Positions 38,208 to 48,412 of a stretch of DNA of 64,000 bases are shown piece by piece. The notes under the pieces are model-generated. The model did not search any database, was not told where the DNA came from, and was given only the letters and a program-made list of their open reading frames with translations. Each line of letters starts with the position of its first letter. Positions within the stretch are counted from its first letter, which is position 1. Origin of the DNA: Dermabacter vaginalis (GTDB lineage: Bacteria > Actinomycetota > Actinomycetes > Actinomycetales > Dermabacteraceae); assembly GCF_001678905.1 (NCBI RefSeq), contig NZ_CP012117.1, positions 1,674,001 to 1,738,000 of the forward strand, read 5' to 3'. The position numbers and the translations under genes were made by a program.

Positions 38208-38923
38208 GCGGCGGGCTTACCGGGAAAGGTGAAAGGGCCGACGCTCGCCCGGCGACCGTCGGAACCCCGCCTCACGAGCCTCTCCTGCTCCTCGCTTCGC
38301 AATCCGCCGGCCGCAAGGCCGTACTTTCGCGCGCGGGGATCGAGTTCACGGCGCTGCCCGCGGACGTCGATGAAGATGCCGTTCTCGCTTCCGCACTCGA
38401 TACCTCGGGTCAGTTGGCTTTTGAGGACCGCGTGCTGACTCTTGCCCGAGCGAAAGCGGAAGCCTCGTGCGCGGCGAGCGAGGGTGGCTATGTCGTGCTC
38501 GGGGGCGATTCCATGCTTGAGTTCGAGGGAGAGCTCGTGGGTAAGCCCCGCACCGCAGAAACCGCACGCGAGCGATGGCATGCAATGCGCGGAAAGAAAG
38601 CACGCCTCCACTCGGGGCATTGGCTCATCGACGATCGCGATCCTCTCGACGGTGGGACGGGGGCGACGTTCGGGGAAACCGCGTCGACCAATGTGTACTT
38701 TGCCGACCTTTCGGATGCCGAAATCGATGCCTATGTCGAGACTGGCGAGCCGCTCTGGGTTGCCGGCGCTTTCACGATCGACGGCTATGGAGGCCCGTTC
38801 ATTGAGCGCATCGAGGGCGATCACCACGCGGTCATCGGCCTCTCGCTTCCACTTCTTCGCCGAATGCTCCGAGAAATCTCCCTCGCGGTCAGCGACCTCT
38901 GGCGCCCTGCTCCCATGTCCTAG
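38204..38923 (+). CDS. maf: Maf family nucleoside triphosphate pyrophosphatase
   Basis: House-cleaning hydrolase of non-canonical NTPs. 239 residues: LLLASQSAGRKAVLSRAGIEF (S-x3-R motif), KPRTAETARERWHAMRG, HSGHWLIDD, and YVETGEPLWVAGAFTIDGYG. The usual GADT reads GGDS. About 25 extra residues precede the conserved start; part of that extension (residues 12-20, ADARPATVG) is encoded by a 25-nt palindromic element. ATGA overlap with the DUF885 gene. Confidence 0.9.
   Translation: MSGGLTGKGERADARPATVGTPPHEPLLLLASQSAGRKAVLSRAGIEFTALPADVDEDAVLASALDTSGQLAFEDRVLTLARAKAEASCAASEGGYVVLGGDSMLEFEGELVGKPRTAETARERWHAMRGKKARLHSGHWLIDDRDPLDGGTGATFGETASTNVYFADLSDAEIDAYVETGEPLWVAGAFTIDGYGGPFIERIEGDHHAVIGLSLPLLRRMLREISLAVSDLWRPAPMS
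38238..38262 (+). repeat. 25-nt palindromic element, copy B
   Basis: Reads CCGACGCTCGC CCG GCGACCGTCGG, one of three near-identical copies. It lies in the non-conserved N-terminal extension of maf and encodes part of ADARPATVG. Confidence 0.85.
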
Positions 38924-38999
38924 AACTCCTCCGTCCGCGGGCGGGTATATGCTCGGAAGGTTGCTGAGCACTTCGCCCGACACCTGAGAAGGATCCCGA

Positions 39000-40775
39000 A
39001 TGCCAAAGCCTGCACTCCATCGACCGTTCCGCACGGTCCTCATCGCCAACCGCGGTGAGATTGCCGTGCGTATTGCCCGCGCCTGCCGTGACGCCGGGCT
39101 CCGATCGATCGCCGTGTACTCGGACTCGGATCGCGATGCCCTCCACACGCGCATCGCGGATGAGGGCTACGCCCTCGGTGGCACGAGCGCCGCGCAAAGC
39201 TACCTCGTGATCGACAAGCTTCTCGACATCGCTCAGCGAAGCGGCGCCGAGGCAATTCACCCCGGCTACGGTTTCCTCTCGGAACGCGCTGATTTCGCGC
39301 AGGCCGTCATCGATGCGGGACTCGTGTGGATCGGGCCTAGCCCCGACGCAATCGAAAAGCTTGGCGACAAGGTCTCGGCGCGCCACATCGCGCAAGCCGC
39401 GGGTGCACCACTCGTGGCCGGCACGAAGGACCCGGTCAAGGATTCCGGTGAAGTTGTGGCATTTGCGAAGGAGCACGGCCTCCCGATTGCGATCAAGGCC
39501 GCTTTCGGTGGCGGTGGTCGCGGCCTCAAAGTCGCGCGCGAGCTCGACGAGGTGCGCGAGCTTTTTGATTCCGCGACCCGCGAAGCGATCGCGTCGTTCG
39601 GTCGCGGCGAATGCTTCGTCGAGCGCTATCTCGATTCTCCTCGCCACGTGGAGACTCAGTGCCTCGCCGATAGCCACGGCAACGTCCAAGTCGTCTCCAC
39701 ACGCGACTGCTCGCTTCAGCGCCGCCATCAGAAACTCGTCGAGGAGGCGCCCGCACCGTTCTTAAGCGACGAACAGCACGCTCGTCTCGTGGAGTCGTCA
39801 AAAGCCATCCTCAAGGAGGCCCGTTACGTCGGCGCGGGCACGTGTGAGTTCCTCGTAGGCCAGGACGGCACCATTTCGTTCCTCGAAGTCAACACGCGCC
39901 TCCAGGTGGAGCATCCCGTGACGGAAGAGGTCACGGGCGTGGACCTCGTGCGCGAACAATTCCGCATCGCCGCGGGCGAGGAGATCTCCCCCGTCGATCC
40001 CGAGCCCCGCGGGCACTCCTTCGAGTTCCGCATTAACGGCGAAGACCCGGGCCGTGGGTTCCTCCCCTCTCCCGGGCCGGTCAAGGTTTTCGAGCCACCG
40101 CTCGGCCCCGGCGTTCGCGTTGATTCGGGGGTGCGCACGGGCGATGCGATCTCGGGGCACTTCGACTCAATGCTCGCAAAACTCATCGTGACAGGGGCGA
40201 CCCGCGAAGAAGCACTCGAACGCTCGCGTCGTGCACTCGCGGAGTTCCGCATCGAGGGAATCCCCACGGTGATGCCGTTCCACAGGCTCGTGGTGGAGGA
40301 TCCAGCCTTCGCCCCGCGCCACTCGGATGAGCCCTTCACGGTGCATACGCGCTGGATCGAGACGGAGTTTTCGGGCGACATCGCCCCCGCGCCAGTTCCA
40401 AACGCCACGGACGACGTTGAGGATCGTGAGGCGGTCGTCGTCGAGATCGATGGCCGCAAGGTCGAGATCTCGCTTCCCGCCTCGCTCCGCGCGCCTCGCG
40501 CACAGACTCCGCAGCGCCGTAAACGCCGTACGAGCGCCGCGCGGGGAACGGCTTCCGGTGGTCACGCCGTGAGCGCCCCTATGCAGGGCACGATCGTCAA
40601 GATCGCCGTCGAGGAGGGGCAGACTGTCGCCGACGGTGACCTGATCCTCGTGCTCGAGGCCATGAAGATGGAGCAGCCGATCCTCGCGCACCGCAGCGGC
40701 ATCGTCACGAATCTCGACGCGGAAATCGGCGCGACCGTCTCCGCGGGTGCGGAACTCTGCACGATCGAAGACTAA
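39000..40775 (+). CDS. accA3: Acetyl/propionyl-CoA carboxylase alpha subunit (biotin carboxylase + BCCP)
   Basis: 591 residues. Biotin carboxylase domain (12-460): [26 protein letters not shown]-binding [58 protein letters not shown] linker rich in Pro/Arg leads to a biotinyl domain with EAMKMEQP, biotinylated at Lys556 by BirA. ATG 39000 follows GAGAAGGA. Supplies malonyl- or methylmalonyl-CoA with the beta and epsilon subunits near 35 kb. Confidence 0.97.
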   Translation: MPKPALHRPFRTVLIANRGEIAVRIARACRDAGLRSIAVYSDSDRDALHTRIADEGYALGGTSAAQSYLVIDKLLDIAQRSGAEAIHPGYGFLSERADFAQAVIDAGLVWIGPSPDAIEKLGDKVSARHIAQAAGAPLVAGTKDPVKDSGEVVAFAKEHGLPIAIKAAFGGGGRGLKVARELDEVRELFDSATREAIASFGRGECFVERYLDSPRHVETQCLADSHGNVQVVSTRDCSLQRRHQKLVEEAPAPFLSDEQHARLVESSKAILKEARYVGAGTCEFLVGQDGTISFLEVNTRLQVEHPVTEEVTGVDLVREQFRIAAGEEISPVDPEPRGHSFEFRINGEDPGRGFLPSPGPVKVFEPPLGPGVRVDSGVRTGDAISGHFDSMLAKLIVTGATREEALERSRRALAEFRIEGIPTVMPFHRLVVEDPAFAPRHSDEPFTVHTRWIETEFSGDIAPAPVPNATDDVEDREAVVVEIDGRKVEISLPASLRAPRAQTPQRRKRRTSAARGTASGGHAVSAPMQGTIVKIAVEEGQTVADGDLILVLEAMKMEQPILAHRSGIVTNLDAEIGATVSAGAELCTIED

Positions 40776-40791
40776 AGGCAGCGCGCGCGAG

Positions 40792-40797
40792 TAGGCT
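40792..40797 (+). promoter_or_regulatory. -10 element TAGGCT before the PNP gene (probable leaderless start)
   Basis: TAGGCT, six bases, then ATG at 40804; no Shine-Dalgarno sequence. The hexamer and spacing are identical to those before the gene at 8463. Confidence 0.55.
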
Positions 40798-40803
40798 TGG
40801 TGC

Positions 40804-41640
40804 ATGACTGACCACCAACACCACTCATCAGATCCGTACCAGCTCGCCAAGGATGCCGCTCACGCGCTCCGTGAAGCATCCGGCATCGACCACATCGACA
40901 TTGCGGTCACCCTCGGCTCAGGCTGGTCCGGCGCAGCGGACCTGCTCGGAACCGAGCTCTTTCGCACTCCCGCCGATTCAATCCCGGGATTCCAAAAGCC
41001 TTCGGTCAAGGGCCACGTGGGCACCCTGCGTATCATCGAGACGCCCAGTGGCGCTCGTGTGCTCGTGCTGGGCGCCCGCACCCACTACTACGAGGGGCGC
41101 GGCGTCAGCGCCACGGTGCACGGCGTGCGCACGGCCGCCGAGTTCGGTGCACGAACCCTTGTGCTCACCAACGGGTGTGGCGGCCTCAACGAACAGTGGA
41201 AGCCGGGAAGCCCCGTGCTCATCACCGACCACATCAACTTCACGGGCGACAGCCCGATCACGGGTGCGACATTCGTGGACCAGACCGACATCTACACCCC
41301 GCGCTTGCGCGAGATCGCCAAGAAGGTGGATCCAAGTCTCGACGAGGGCGTGTACATGCAGTTCCGCGGCCCGTTCTACGAAACACCCGCCGAGGTTCAT
41401 ATGGCGCGCGTACTTGGGGCAAGCCTCGTGGGCATGTCGACGGTGCTCGAGGCGATGGCCGCACGCGAGGCCGGTCTCGAGGTCCTCGGCTTCTCACTCG
41501 TCACAAACCTCGCCGCAGGGATCTCCCCCACCCCGTTGAACCACGAGGAAGTGATCGAGGCCGGTCGAGCCGCAGCTCCTCGCCTCGCGAAACTCCTCTC
41601 CGACACTATTCACACCATCGCCAAGGAGAGTGACCGATGA
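40804..41640 (+). CDS. punA: Purine-nucleoside phosphorylase (trimeric type)
   Basis: Phosphorolysis of purine (deoxy)nucleosides to base and (deoxy)ribose-1-phosphate. 278 residues: VTLGSGWSG, phosphate site GARTHYYEGRGV, TNGCGGLNEQW, purine-site FYETPAEVHMARVLGASLVGMSTVLE and SLVTNLAAG. First gene of a pair with the sugar phosphomutase (ATGA overlap), which would take its ribose-1-phosphate product. Confidence 0.96.
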   Translation: MTDHQHHSSDPYQLAKDAAHALREASGIDHIDIAVTLGSGWSGAADLLGTELFRTPADSIPGFQKPSVKGHVGTLRIIETPSGARVLVLGARTHYYEGRGVSATVHGVRTAAEFGARTLVLTNGCGGLNEQWKPGSPVLITDHINFTGDSPITGATFVDQTDIYTPRLREIAKKVDPSLDEGVYMQFRGPFYETPAEVHMARVLGASLVGMSTVLEAMAAREAGLEVLGFSLVTNLAAGISPTPLNHEEVIEAGRAAAPRLAKLLSDTIHTIAKESDR

Positions 41641-43382
41641 GCACACTCAACCCGGAGCTTTCACAGCGCGCTCGTGCGTGGATGAGCGACGATCCCGATC
41701 AGTCGACCCGCGACGACCTTGAGCGCCGCCTGACCGCCGCGGAGGCAGGCGACGAGGCTGAACTCACCGAGCTCAAAGGCGCTTTTGACGGCACGCTCCA
41801 GTTCGGCACCGCGGGCCTACGCGGCGCGATGGGGCCTGGACCGAACCGGATGAACGTTGCAGTCGTCTCGCGGGCCGCCGCAGGCATAGGCGCGTATCTT
41901 CGCGAGGTCGTCGGCGAGGCGCGAGTGGTGATCGGCTACGACGCGCGCTACAACTCCCGCACGTTTGCCGAAACGAGCGCCGCTATCCTCACCGCTGTCG
42001 GCCACGAGGTCATCCTGATGCCTCACCACTGGCCTACTCCCGTGCTCGCTCACGCGGTACGTGCCAAGAGCGCGGATTGCGGCATCATGGTCACGGCTTC
42101 TCACAACCCCGCACGCGACAACGGCTACAAGGTGTACCTCGGTGGCCGCGCGGCGAGCGAAGACGGCAACGGTGTACAGATCGTTCCGCCGGCCGATGCG
42201 GATATCGCCGCGAAGATCGCCGCCGTGGGAGCGGTGCGCGAGATCCCGCTCGCCGAGAGCGGGTGGGAGGTGATGCCCGAGACTTTCGTCGACGACTACA
42301 TCGACGCGATCCTCCCCATCATCGACCGAGCTAGCACCGCCGATCAGAACACCGTGCGCACTGCCCGCACCGATCTGCGCATCGTGCACACCGCCATGCA
42401 CGGCGTGGGCAGCGCAACGATGCTTGCGGCGTTTGAGCGCGCGGGATTCACCGACATCCACAGCGTGAAGGAGCAGCAGGAGCCCGATCCTGACTTCCCC
42501 ACTGTCCCGTTCCCGAATCCTGAGGAAAAGGGCGCGATTGACCTGGCAGCGAAGCTCGCCGAACAGGTCGAAGCCGATCTCGTAATCGCGAACGACCCGG
42601 ATGCCGATCGCTGCGCCGCCGCGATCTACGACCCGCGCCGCGAGGCATGGCGCATGCTCCACGGCGATGAGCTTGGGCTTCTTCTCGCCACCTACGTTGC
42701 GACTCACCGCCAGGTTGACGGGACCTTCGCGAATTCGATCGTGAGTTCACGCTCCCTCGGAGCGCTCGCCGCGGCTCGCGGTTACGCGAGCACGCAAACC
42801 CTCACGGGGTTCAAATGGATCGCACGCGCGAAGAACATCGCGTTCGGCTATGAGGAAGCGATTGGCTACTGCGTGCTTCCCAACGTCGTAAAAGACAAGG
42901 ACGGCATCTCGGCGGCCCTCGCGATTGCCGAGCTCGCTGCCCTCACGAAGGCGAATGGTTCGAGTCTCGTGGAGCTCCTCGATGAACTCGCGCGTGAACT
43001 CGGACTCTACCTCACCTCACAGCTCTCGATTCGCGTCAGCAACCTCGACCTCATCAGCCAGATGATGCACACGCTGCGTACGGCTCCGCCGAGCACGCTC
43101 GCGGGCTCGGCTGTCGTCGAAGTGCGCGATCTTGCCGAGGGCTCCCTCGAGACGACCGGCCTTCCGCCCACAAACGGCATGCTCCTGCTCGCCGAGGATG
43201 ACTCGCGCGTGATCGTGCGCCCCTCCGGAACCGAGCCGAAGCTCAAGGCCTACCTCGAGGTCGTCAGCGAAGTCGAGCAGAACGCGAGTTTTCACGACCT
43301 CTCGGCCGCACGCGCTGGCGCGGCCGAGAAGCTCGAGAACATGAAGAAGGAACTCGGCGAGCTCCTTGGCGCGAGAAGCTAG
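41637..43382 (+). CDS. Phosphohexomutase/phosphopentomutase family enzyme
   Basis: 581 residues of the long alpha-D-phosphohexomutase (PGM2-like) family: [14 protein letters not shown], catalytic serine in [16 protein letters not shown], metal loop [12 protein letters not shown], sugar loop [10 protein letters not shown] / GYEEAIGYC, and phosphate loop [14 protein letters not shown]. Coupled to PNP and next to deoC, so conversion of (deoxy)ribose-1-phosphate to the 5-phosphate is more likely than glucose metabolism; this is inferred from context. Ends overlap deoC by 4 bases, convergent. Confidence 0.9.
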   Translation: MSTLNPELSQRARAWMSDDPDQSTRDDLERRLTAAEAGDEAELTELKGAFDGTLQFGTAGLRGAMGPGPNRMNVAVVSRAAAGIGAYLREVVGEARVVIGYDARYNSRTFAETSAAILTAVGHEVILMPHHWPTPVLAHAVRAKSADCGIMVTASHNPARDNGYKVYLGGRAASEDGNGVQIVPPADADIAAKIAAVGAVREIPLAESGWEVMPETFVDDYIDAILPIIDRASTADQNTVRTARTDLRIVHTAMHGVGSATMLAAFERAGFTDIHSVKEQQEPDPDFPTVPFPNPEEKGAIDLAAKLAEQVEADLVIANDPDADRCAAAIYDPRREAWRMLHGDELGLLLATYVATHRQVDGTFANSIVSSRSLGALAAARGYASTQTLTGFKWIARAKNIAFGYEEAIGYCVLPNVVKDKDGISAALAIAELAALTKANGSSLVELLDELARELGLYLTSQLSIRVSNLDLISQMMHTLRTAPPSTLAGSAVVEVRDLAEGSLETTGLPPTNGMLLLAEDDSRVIVRPSGTEPKLKAYLEVVSEVEQNASFHDLSAARAGAAEKLENMKKELGELLGARS

Positions 43383-44059
43383 GCGCGCGCCTCTAGCTCA
43401 GCCAGGATCGCCGCGGAGCCGGACAGGCCAAGCCTGTTCGCGCCCGCGGCGATCATCTCTTCTGCGGCGTCAAGCGTGCGGATGCCGCCAGAGGCCTTTA
43501 CGCCGAAGTCTTCGCCAACCGTTTCACGCATGAGCTTCACGGCGTGAGCGGAGGCGCCACCTGCCGGGTGGAAACCGGTGGAGGTCTTCACGAAGTCGGC
43601 GCCGGCGCGCTTCGCGGCTTCGCACGAGGCGACGATCTGCTCGTCACTCAACGCGGCAGATTCGATGATGACTTTGAGGACAACGGGCTTCGGCGCGGCC
43701 TCACGCACGGCACGAATCTCCTGCTCGGTGAAGTCACTGTCGCCCGCGATCGCACGGCCCACGTTGATCACCATGTCGACTTCTTCGGCACCCTTCTTGA
43801 CCGAATCGGCGGCTTCAAAGGCCTTCACCTCGGGGGCGACTTGCCCAGAGGGGAAGCCACACACGGTCGCGACGTGGACACTCGTCTCGATCGGGAGCAT
43901 CGAAGGTGATACACAGATGGAGTAGGTACCGAGCTTTTCGGCCTCGCGCGCGAGGGCGGCGGCGTCGGCGGGAGTCGATTCGGGCTTGAGGAGCGTGTGG
44001 TCGATCATGGCGGCCAGCTCGTCATAAGAAACAGGGGTCTTTTCACTGTGAGTTGTCAT
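43379..44059 (-). CDS. deoC: Deoxyribose-phosphate aldolase
   Basis: Cleaves 2-deoxyribose-5-phosphate to glyceraldehyde-3-phosphate and acetaldehyde. 226 residues: [32 protein letters not shown], Schiff-base Lys158 in [12 protein letters not shown], and [20 protein letters not shown] at 44057-44059. Divergent from the kinase-Nudix gene; final step of the nucleoside salvage block. Confidence 0.96.
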   Translation of the reverse strand: MTTHSEKTPVSYDELAAMIDHTLLKPESTPADAAALAREAEKLGTYSICVSPSMLPIETSVHVATVCGFPSGQVAPEVKAFEAADSVKKGAEEVDMVINVGRAIAGDSDFTEQEIRAVREAAPKPVVLKVIIESAALSDEQIVASCEAAKRAGADFVKTSTGFHPAGGASAHAVKLMRETVGEDFGVKASGGIRTLDAAEEMIAAGANRLGLSGSAAILAELEARA

Positions 44060-44124
44060 GCGTTCATTCTCCCACGCTCACACGTCATGTCTCTCAAAAC
44101 CTCGAGGGCATAGGATGAGGTTCC

Positions 44125-45258
44125 GTGAGTGATCGCCCCAGCACCCCTTTTCCACGCATAGCAGCCGACCGCGACGGTACCCGGCCCCCGCGCCGCATCG
44201 TCCTCCTTTCGGGTCCCTCGGGAAGCGGGAAAGGGCGCCTCGCCGAGCACTCTGGTCTGCCCGTGCTCAATCTCGATGACTTTTACCGCGACCACGATGA
44301 AGAAGGTCTGCCTCGCGCGTTCGGGATCGTGGACTGGGACGATCCCGCCTCGTGGCGCGCCGACGACGCTCTCAGGGCCCTCGAAACCCTGTGCCATGAG
44401 GGAACCGTCGAGGTACCCACATATTCCATTTCACAGTCACGGCGCACCGGTACGCGCATCTTTAGCGCAGAAGAGTCTCCGCTCGTGATTGCCGAGGGGA
44501 TTTTCGCTTCTGCACTCGTCGGGGCCCTCGCCGAACGAGGCCTTCTCGCCGATGCCATCGTTCTCGACCGGCCCGCAGCTCTCGTGTTTGGCCTGCGTTT
44601 CATCCGTGACGTGCGTCAGGCACGCAAGCCCATCCCGACCCTCGTACGACGTGGTCTCGCACTCGCCCGCTCCCAGGGCCGGGATGTCGATGAGTGGGCA
44701 CGCGCCGGTATGCGCAGGCTCGCGCTTCGGCCCGCACTCGCCCGCGTAGGCGGGCTCGAGTGTTTATGGGCGGCCGACGCTCGCTCGGCAACCGTCGGGC
44801 GCGCACGCTCACACGAAGCCCCGCCAACGATCACGGTGTCGGCCGTATGCTTCTACGCCAAGACCGAAGGAGAATGGCGCGCTCTCGGCGTCCGCAAGCG
44901 CGGCACCGAGAAGTTTATGCAGCCAGGCGGCAAACCCGAGGCGGGCGAAACTCCGCTCGAGTGTGCGACCAGGGAGATTCGCGAGGAACTCCACCTGCGC
45001 CTCGACCCGGAAAAACTCGAACATCTTGGCCATTTCCGTACGGCCGCGGCGAACGAGGCCGGCACCCTCCTCATCTCCGACGTCTTTCTCGCCCCCGAGG
45101 TCGCAAACCCCGAGGAATTCACCCCGCACGCGGAAATCGAAGAAGTACGCTGGTTCCCCCTCGACACCAATCAGATCGTCGATGCTCACGTGCTCGCACC
45201 GCTTTTCCGTGACGAGGTGCTCCCCCTCTTGCGCGCGAGGCTCGGCACCGCGGACTGA
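44125..45258 (+). CDS. Fusion of a uridine kinase-like P-loop domain and a Nudix hydrolase domain
   Basis: 377 residues. Residues 24-205 form a uridine/cytidine kinase-like fold: P-loop GPSGSGKG (30-37), LNLDDFYRDHDEEGLP, VPTYSISQSRRTG (substrate loop) and VIAEGIFA. A linker carrying a palindromic element (217-225, DARSATVG) leads to a Nudix domain with a full Nudix box from 268 (GGKPEAGE, seven residues, REIREEL). Possible roles are nucleoside phosphorylation and pool cleansing. GTG 44125 follows GGATGAGG. Context is nucleoside salvage. Confidence 0.85.
   Translation: MSDRPSTPFPRIAADRDGTRPPRRIVLLSGPSGSGKGRLAEHSGLPVLNLDDFYRDHDEEGLPRAFGIVDWDDPASWRADDALRALETLCHEGTVEVPTYSISQSRRTGTRIFSAEESPLVIAEGIFASALVGALAERGLLADAIVLDRPAALVFGLRFIRDVRQARKPIPTLVRRGLALARSQGRDVDEWARAGMRRLALRPALARVGGLECLWAADARSATVGRARSHEAPPTITVSAVCFYAKTEGEWRALGVRKRGTEKFMQPGGKPEAGETPLECATREIREELHLRLDPEKLEHLGHFRTAAANEAGTLLISDVFLAPEVANPEEFTPHAEIEEVRWFPLDTNQIVDAHVLAPLFRDEVLPLLRARLGTAD
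44774..44798 (+). repeat. 25-nt palindromic element, copy C
   Basis: Reads CCGACGCTCGC TCG GCAACCGTCGG. It sits exactly in the linker between the kinase and Nudix domains and encodes part of ADARSATVG. Confidence 0.85.
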
Positions 45259-45279
45259 GCAGCGAAAAGGCCGGGCGAA

Positions 45280-45298
45280 CCGCACCTCACTGGTGCGG
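45280..45298. terminator. Hairpin between convergent genes (kinase-Nudix and deoA)
   Basis: CCGCACC, five-base loop, GGTGCGG: a perfect 7-bp stem in the 62-base convergent gap. On the minus strand a short T run follows about 12 bases later; no adjacent U tract, so activity is moderately likely in both directions. Confidence 0.5.
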
Positions 45299-45320
45299 CT
45301 TAGCCCAGCCGATGCGGTTT

Positions 45321-46607
45321 TTAGGCGAGGCGGTCGAGCACGAGTGAGCCGCGCTCAAACTCGTCGACGTTCTCGAGCTTCCACGCCCCATCGATAGCCT
45401 CCAGGGACCGCGCAAAGCGATCTTCGGTGTCGGTGAGAAGCGTCGCGAGAACCTCCCCCTTTGTCACCCGATCACCAACCGTCTTGTGGAGGCGCACGCC
45501 GGCACCGAACTGCACAGCTTCACCCGGACGCGAGCGCCCAGCGCCGAGGCGCCAACCGGCAACACCGACCTTCATGGCGTCGAGGCCCGTGACGCAACCG
45601 TCGGAATCCGCAATGATCTCGTGGCTGTGCTTCGCCACCGGAAGTGCGGCCTCCGGATCACCGCCCTGCGCGCGGATCATCGCTTTCCACGTGTCCATCG
45701 CACGGCCATCCTTGAGCGCGGCGTCGACATCAACGTCCTTGAGGCCTGCTGCCGCGAGCATCTCGGTTGCGAGGGCAACGGTGAGTTCGACGACGTCGGC
45801 GGGGCCACCGCCGGCGAGCACCTCGACGCTCTCCTCCACTTCGATCGCGTTGCCAACGGCGCGCCCGAGCGGCACCGACATATCGGTGAGAAGCGCGACA
45901 GTGTTGACACCCGCATCGGTGCCGAGGTCGACCATCGTGCGCGCAAGTTCGCGTGCCATCTGCTCATCTTCCATGAACGCGCCCGCACCGGTCTTGACAT
46001 CGAGCACGAGTGAGGCTGTGCCCTCGGCAATTTTCTTGCTCATGATCGAGCTCGCAATGAGCGGAATGCAGTTGACGGTTCCGGTGACATCGCGCAGCGC
46101 ATAAAGCTTCTTATCGGCCGGAGCGAGTCCACTGCCCGCCGCGCACACGACCGCACCAACGGTCTCGAGCTGGCGCATCATTTCATCGTTCGTGAGATTT
46201 GCGCGCCAACCGGGGATCGACTCGAGTTTGTCGAGCGTACCTCCCGTGTGGCCGAGACCGCGGCCGCTCAGCTGCGGGACCGCCACGCCAAAGGACGCGA
46301 CGAGTGGAGCGAGCGGGAGGGTAATCTTATCGCCCACGCCGCCAGTCGAGTGCTTATCGGTCGTCGTCTTCGAGAGCGCATCAAAGCTCATGCGCTCGCC
46401 CGAGGCGATCATCGCCTTAGTCCACAGGGCGATCTCCTCGCGGTTCATGCCATTAAGGTAGATTGCCATCGCGAGCGCGCTCATCTGTTCTTCGGCGATC
46501 ACGCCACGCGTGTAGGCGTCGATCGTCCACGCGATTTGCTCGGGAGTGAGCTCGCGCTTGTCTCGCTTGGCGTGAATCACGTCAACGGCATCGAATGCTT
46601 CGGCCAT
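45321..46607 (-). CDS. deoA: Thymidine (pyrimidine-nucleoside) phosphorylase
   Basis: Phosphorolysis of thymidine/deoxyuridine. 428 residues: phosphate-binding KHSTGGVGDKITLPLAP, LGHTGGTLDKLESIPG, ADKKLYALRDVTGTV, SKKIAEGTASLVLDVKTG, and a C-terminal domain RPGEAVQFGAGVRLHKTVGD. ATG at 46605-46607 with GAAAGGA upstream is chosen over the long upstream frame. Last gene of the BMP-ABC-cdd-deoA run. Confidence 0.96.
   Translation of the reverse strand: MAEAFDAVDVIHAKRDKRELTPEQIAWTIDAYTRGVIAEEQMSALAMAIYLNGMNREEIALWTKAMIASGERMSFDALSKTTTDKHSTGGVGDKITLPLAPLVASFGVAVPQLSGRGLGHTGGTLDKLESIPGWRANLTNDEMMRQLETVGAVVCAAGSGLAPADKKLYALRDVTGTVNCIPLIASSIMSKKIAEGTASLVLDVKTGAGAFMEDEQMARELARTMVDLGTDAGVNTVALLTDMSVPLGRAVGNAIEVEESVEVLAGGGPADVVELTVALATEMLAAAGLKDVDVDAALKDGRAMDTWKAMIRAQGGDPEAALPVAKHSHEIIADSDGCVTGLDAMKVGVAGWRLGAGRSRPGEAVQFGAGVRLHKTVGDRVTKGEVLATLLTDTEDRFARSLEAIDGAWKLENVDEFERGSLVLDRLA
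45594..45604 (+). repeat. Right-half copy (11 bases) of the palindromic element
   Basis: GCAACCGTCGG, identical to the right half of copy C, inside deoA. Other exact 11-base half copies on the opposite strand lie at 30515-30525 (kinase tail), 48498-48508 (within copy D) and 55528-55538 (copper chaperone). Confidence 0.45.
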
Positions 46608-46645
46608 GGTTAGTCCTTTCAACAGTGGCGGAGGTGAACGCGCCG

Positions 46646-47047
46646 CTACGCGCTCGGAGCAGCAGCGTCGAGGTCGGCAGGCCCAAAGGACTGCGGGAGC
46701 ATCTCCTCGAGGCTTGCTTCGCCCTTCGGCGTGAGGATCGTGAAGTCGCCGGCGGCGTGCTCGGCGAGGAGCTGCCGGCAGCGCCCACACGGCATGATGA
46801 CCTCACCGAGGCGATTCACACACACGAACGCGCGGATCTTGCCACCGCCGGTCGCCACAAGCTCGGAGATCATGCCGCACTCGGCGCACAGCGTCACGCC
46901 GTAGCCGGCGTTCTCAACGTTGCATCCGCGCACGAGGCGACCATCATCCACGAGGCCCGCGGCTCCCACGGGGTAACGGGAATACGGCACGTAGGCGCGC
47001 GCCGCAACCTCGCGCGCAGCCTGGAGTAGAGGTTCAAAATCCACCAT
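46646..47047 (-). CDS. cdd: Cytidine deaminase
   Basis: Zn enzyme converting (deoxy)cytidine to (deoxy)uridine, the substrate of DeoA. 133 residues: ARAYVPYSRYPVGAA, catalytic GVTLCAECGMISE (zinc Cys and Glu) and VIMPCGRCRQLLAEH (two further zinc Cys). ATG at 47045-47047 with AAAGG upstream. Between the permease gene and deoA. Confidence 0.96.
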   Translation of the reverse strand: MVDFEPLLQAAREVAARAYVPYSRYPVGAAGLVDDGRLVRGCNVENAGYGVTLCAECGMISELVATGGGKIRAFVCVNRLGEVIMPCGRCRQLLAEHAAGDFTILTPKGEASLEEMLPQSFGPADLDAAAPSA

Positions 47048-47061
47048 CGTCAACGCACCTT

Positions 47062-48411
47062 TTACTGCTTGATGTATGGCTCGCCGTCGGCGGCGGGAAC
47101 GCGCACGCGTCCCACGAAGCCCGCAACGGCGAATAGGGTCACAACGTACGGCAGCATCGCGAGGAACTCCGAGGGCACGGTGGCCTTGTGAAGGTCCGGC
47201 GGAAGAGAACTCGAGAGGATGCCGAGGTTCTGCTGGAGCGCGGTCGCGAACGCGAAGAAGAGCGCCGCACACATCGCCCCCACGGGGTGGTAGCGGCCAA
47301 GGATCATCGCGGCAAGCGCAATATAGCCCTTGCCAGCGCTCATTTCCTTCGCGAAGGCCACGTTCGTGCCAATCGTGAGAGTCGCACCGCCGAGGCCGGC
47401 GACCGCGGATCCCAAGAGGACGTTGCTCCAGCGGGTCTTCGCAACGTTGATGCCCACGGTGTCGGCGGCGAGCGGATGCTCACCCACGGCGCGCACACGA
47501 AGGCCCCAGCGGGTCCAAAAGAGCGCGGTTGTGAGAACGGCAACGATCACCCACATGAGATACACGAGGATGTTCTGGTCGAAGAGCGCCGGACCGATCA
47601 CCGGGATGTCGGAGAGCACCGGTACGCGAAGATTAGGGAGCCGCATGGGGGTGTTGAAGTGTTCCGGATCCTGCTTCATGAGAGTGCCAAAGAGGAAGCC
47701 CGTCAGCCCAATCGCGAGAACGTTCAGCACCACACCCACAATGATCTGCTGGACGTGGTAACCCACGGCAAAGAGCGCGAGTAGGGCGCCGATGAGAAGA
47801 GCTACCACCGGGGCGGCGATCATGCCGATCCAGGGGCTGCCCGTCATCGAGCCTACAAGCGCGGCGCCGAAAGCGCCGAGGAGCAGCTGGCCCTCGATCG
47901 CGATGTTGACGACGCCCGCGCGCTCCGACAGCACGCCCGAGAGCGCGCCGAACACGAGCGGAACCGCGAGGGCAAGAGTCGCCTGGAGGAGGTAGCCGAG
48001 GTCAAGTGCCTGACCCGCGACCGCCCACACGAGGAAGTCAAAGGCCCACAGCACGCCAAACACGACCTGCACGAGGCCCTTGGTGCCGCGTGGCCACGTG
48101 AAGTTTTTCGCCTGCACTATCCACACGAGGGCCGCGAGCGCCACGAGAAGAAGGCCGAGCACAAGCGAGGTTGCTTGCGCGGGCATCGAAATTTTCTGGG
48201 GCACCCCCATGTCGGTAAACATCGATTCGCGGGCAATCGTGAAGGTCGAATCGTGGCCTGGAACCGCACCAAGCCAAAAGCCTGCAAGGGCGATGAGAGC
48301 AAAGATGCTCAGGGCTAAGGGCATGTGCCACCAATTCGGGAGGCGCCCCTTGACCGTATCGAGAACGACAACGTCATCGGTGGGAAGCGCGCGAGGATCG
48401 TGAGCGCTCAT
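47062..48411 (-). CDS. Nucleoside ABC transporter permease (second)
   Basis: 449 residues, RbsC-like fold with about ten helices. The block VPLVFGALSGVLSERAGVVN and IEGQLLLGAFGAALVG is the signature of the NupQ/YufQ group paired with BMP-type lipoproteins. An extra N-terminal section adds helices. ATG at 48409-48411 starts one base after the stop of the preceding permease gene, indicating coupling. Confidence 0.92.
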   Translation of the reverse strand: MSAHDPRALPTDDVVVLDTVKGRLPNWWHMPLALSIFALIALAGFWLGAVPGHDSTFTIARESMFTDMGVPQKISMPAQATSLVLGLLLVALAALVWIVQAKNFTWPRGTKGLVQVVFGVLWAFDFLVWAVAGQALDLGYLLQATLALAVPLVFGALSGVLSERAGVVNIAIEGQLLLGAFGAALVGSMTGSPWIGMIAAPVVALLIGALLALFAVGYHVQQIIVGVVLNVLAIGLTGFLFGTLMKQDPEHFNTPMRLPNLRVPVLSDIPVIGPALFDQNILVYLMWVIVAVLTTALFWTRWGLRVRAVGEHPLAADTVGINVAKTRWSNVLLGSAVAGLGGATLTIGTNVAFAKEMSAGKGYIALAAMILGRYHPVGAMCAALFFAFATALQQNLGILSSSLPPDLHKATVPSEFLAMLPYVVTLFAVAGFVGRVRVPAADGEPYIKQ

Positions 48412-48412
48412 C

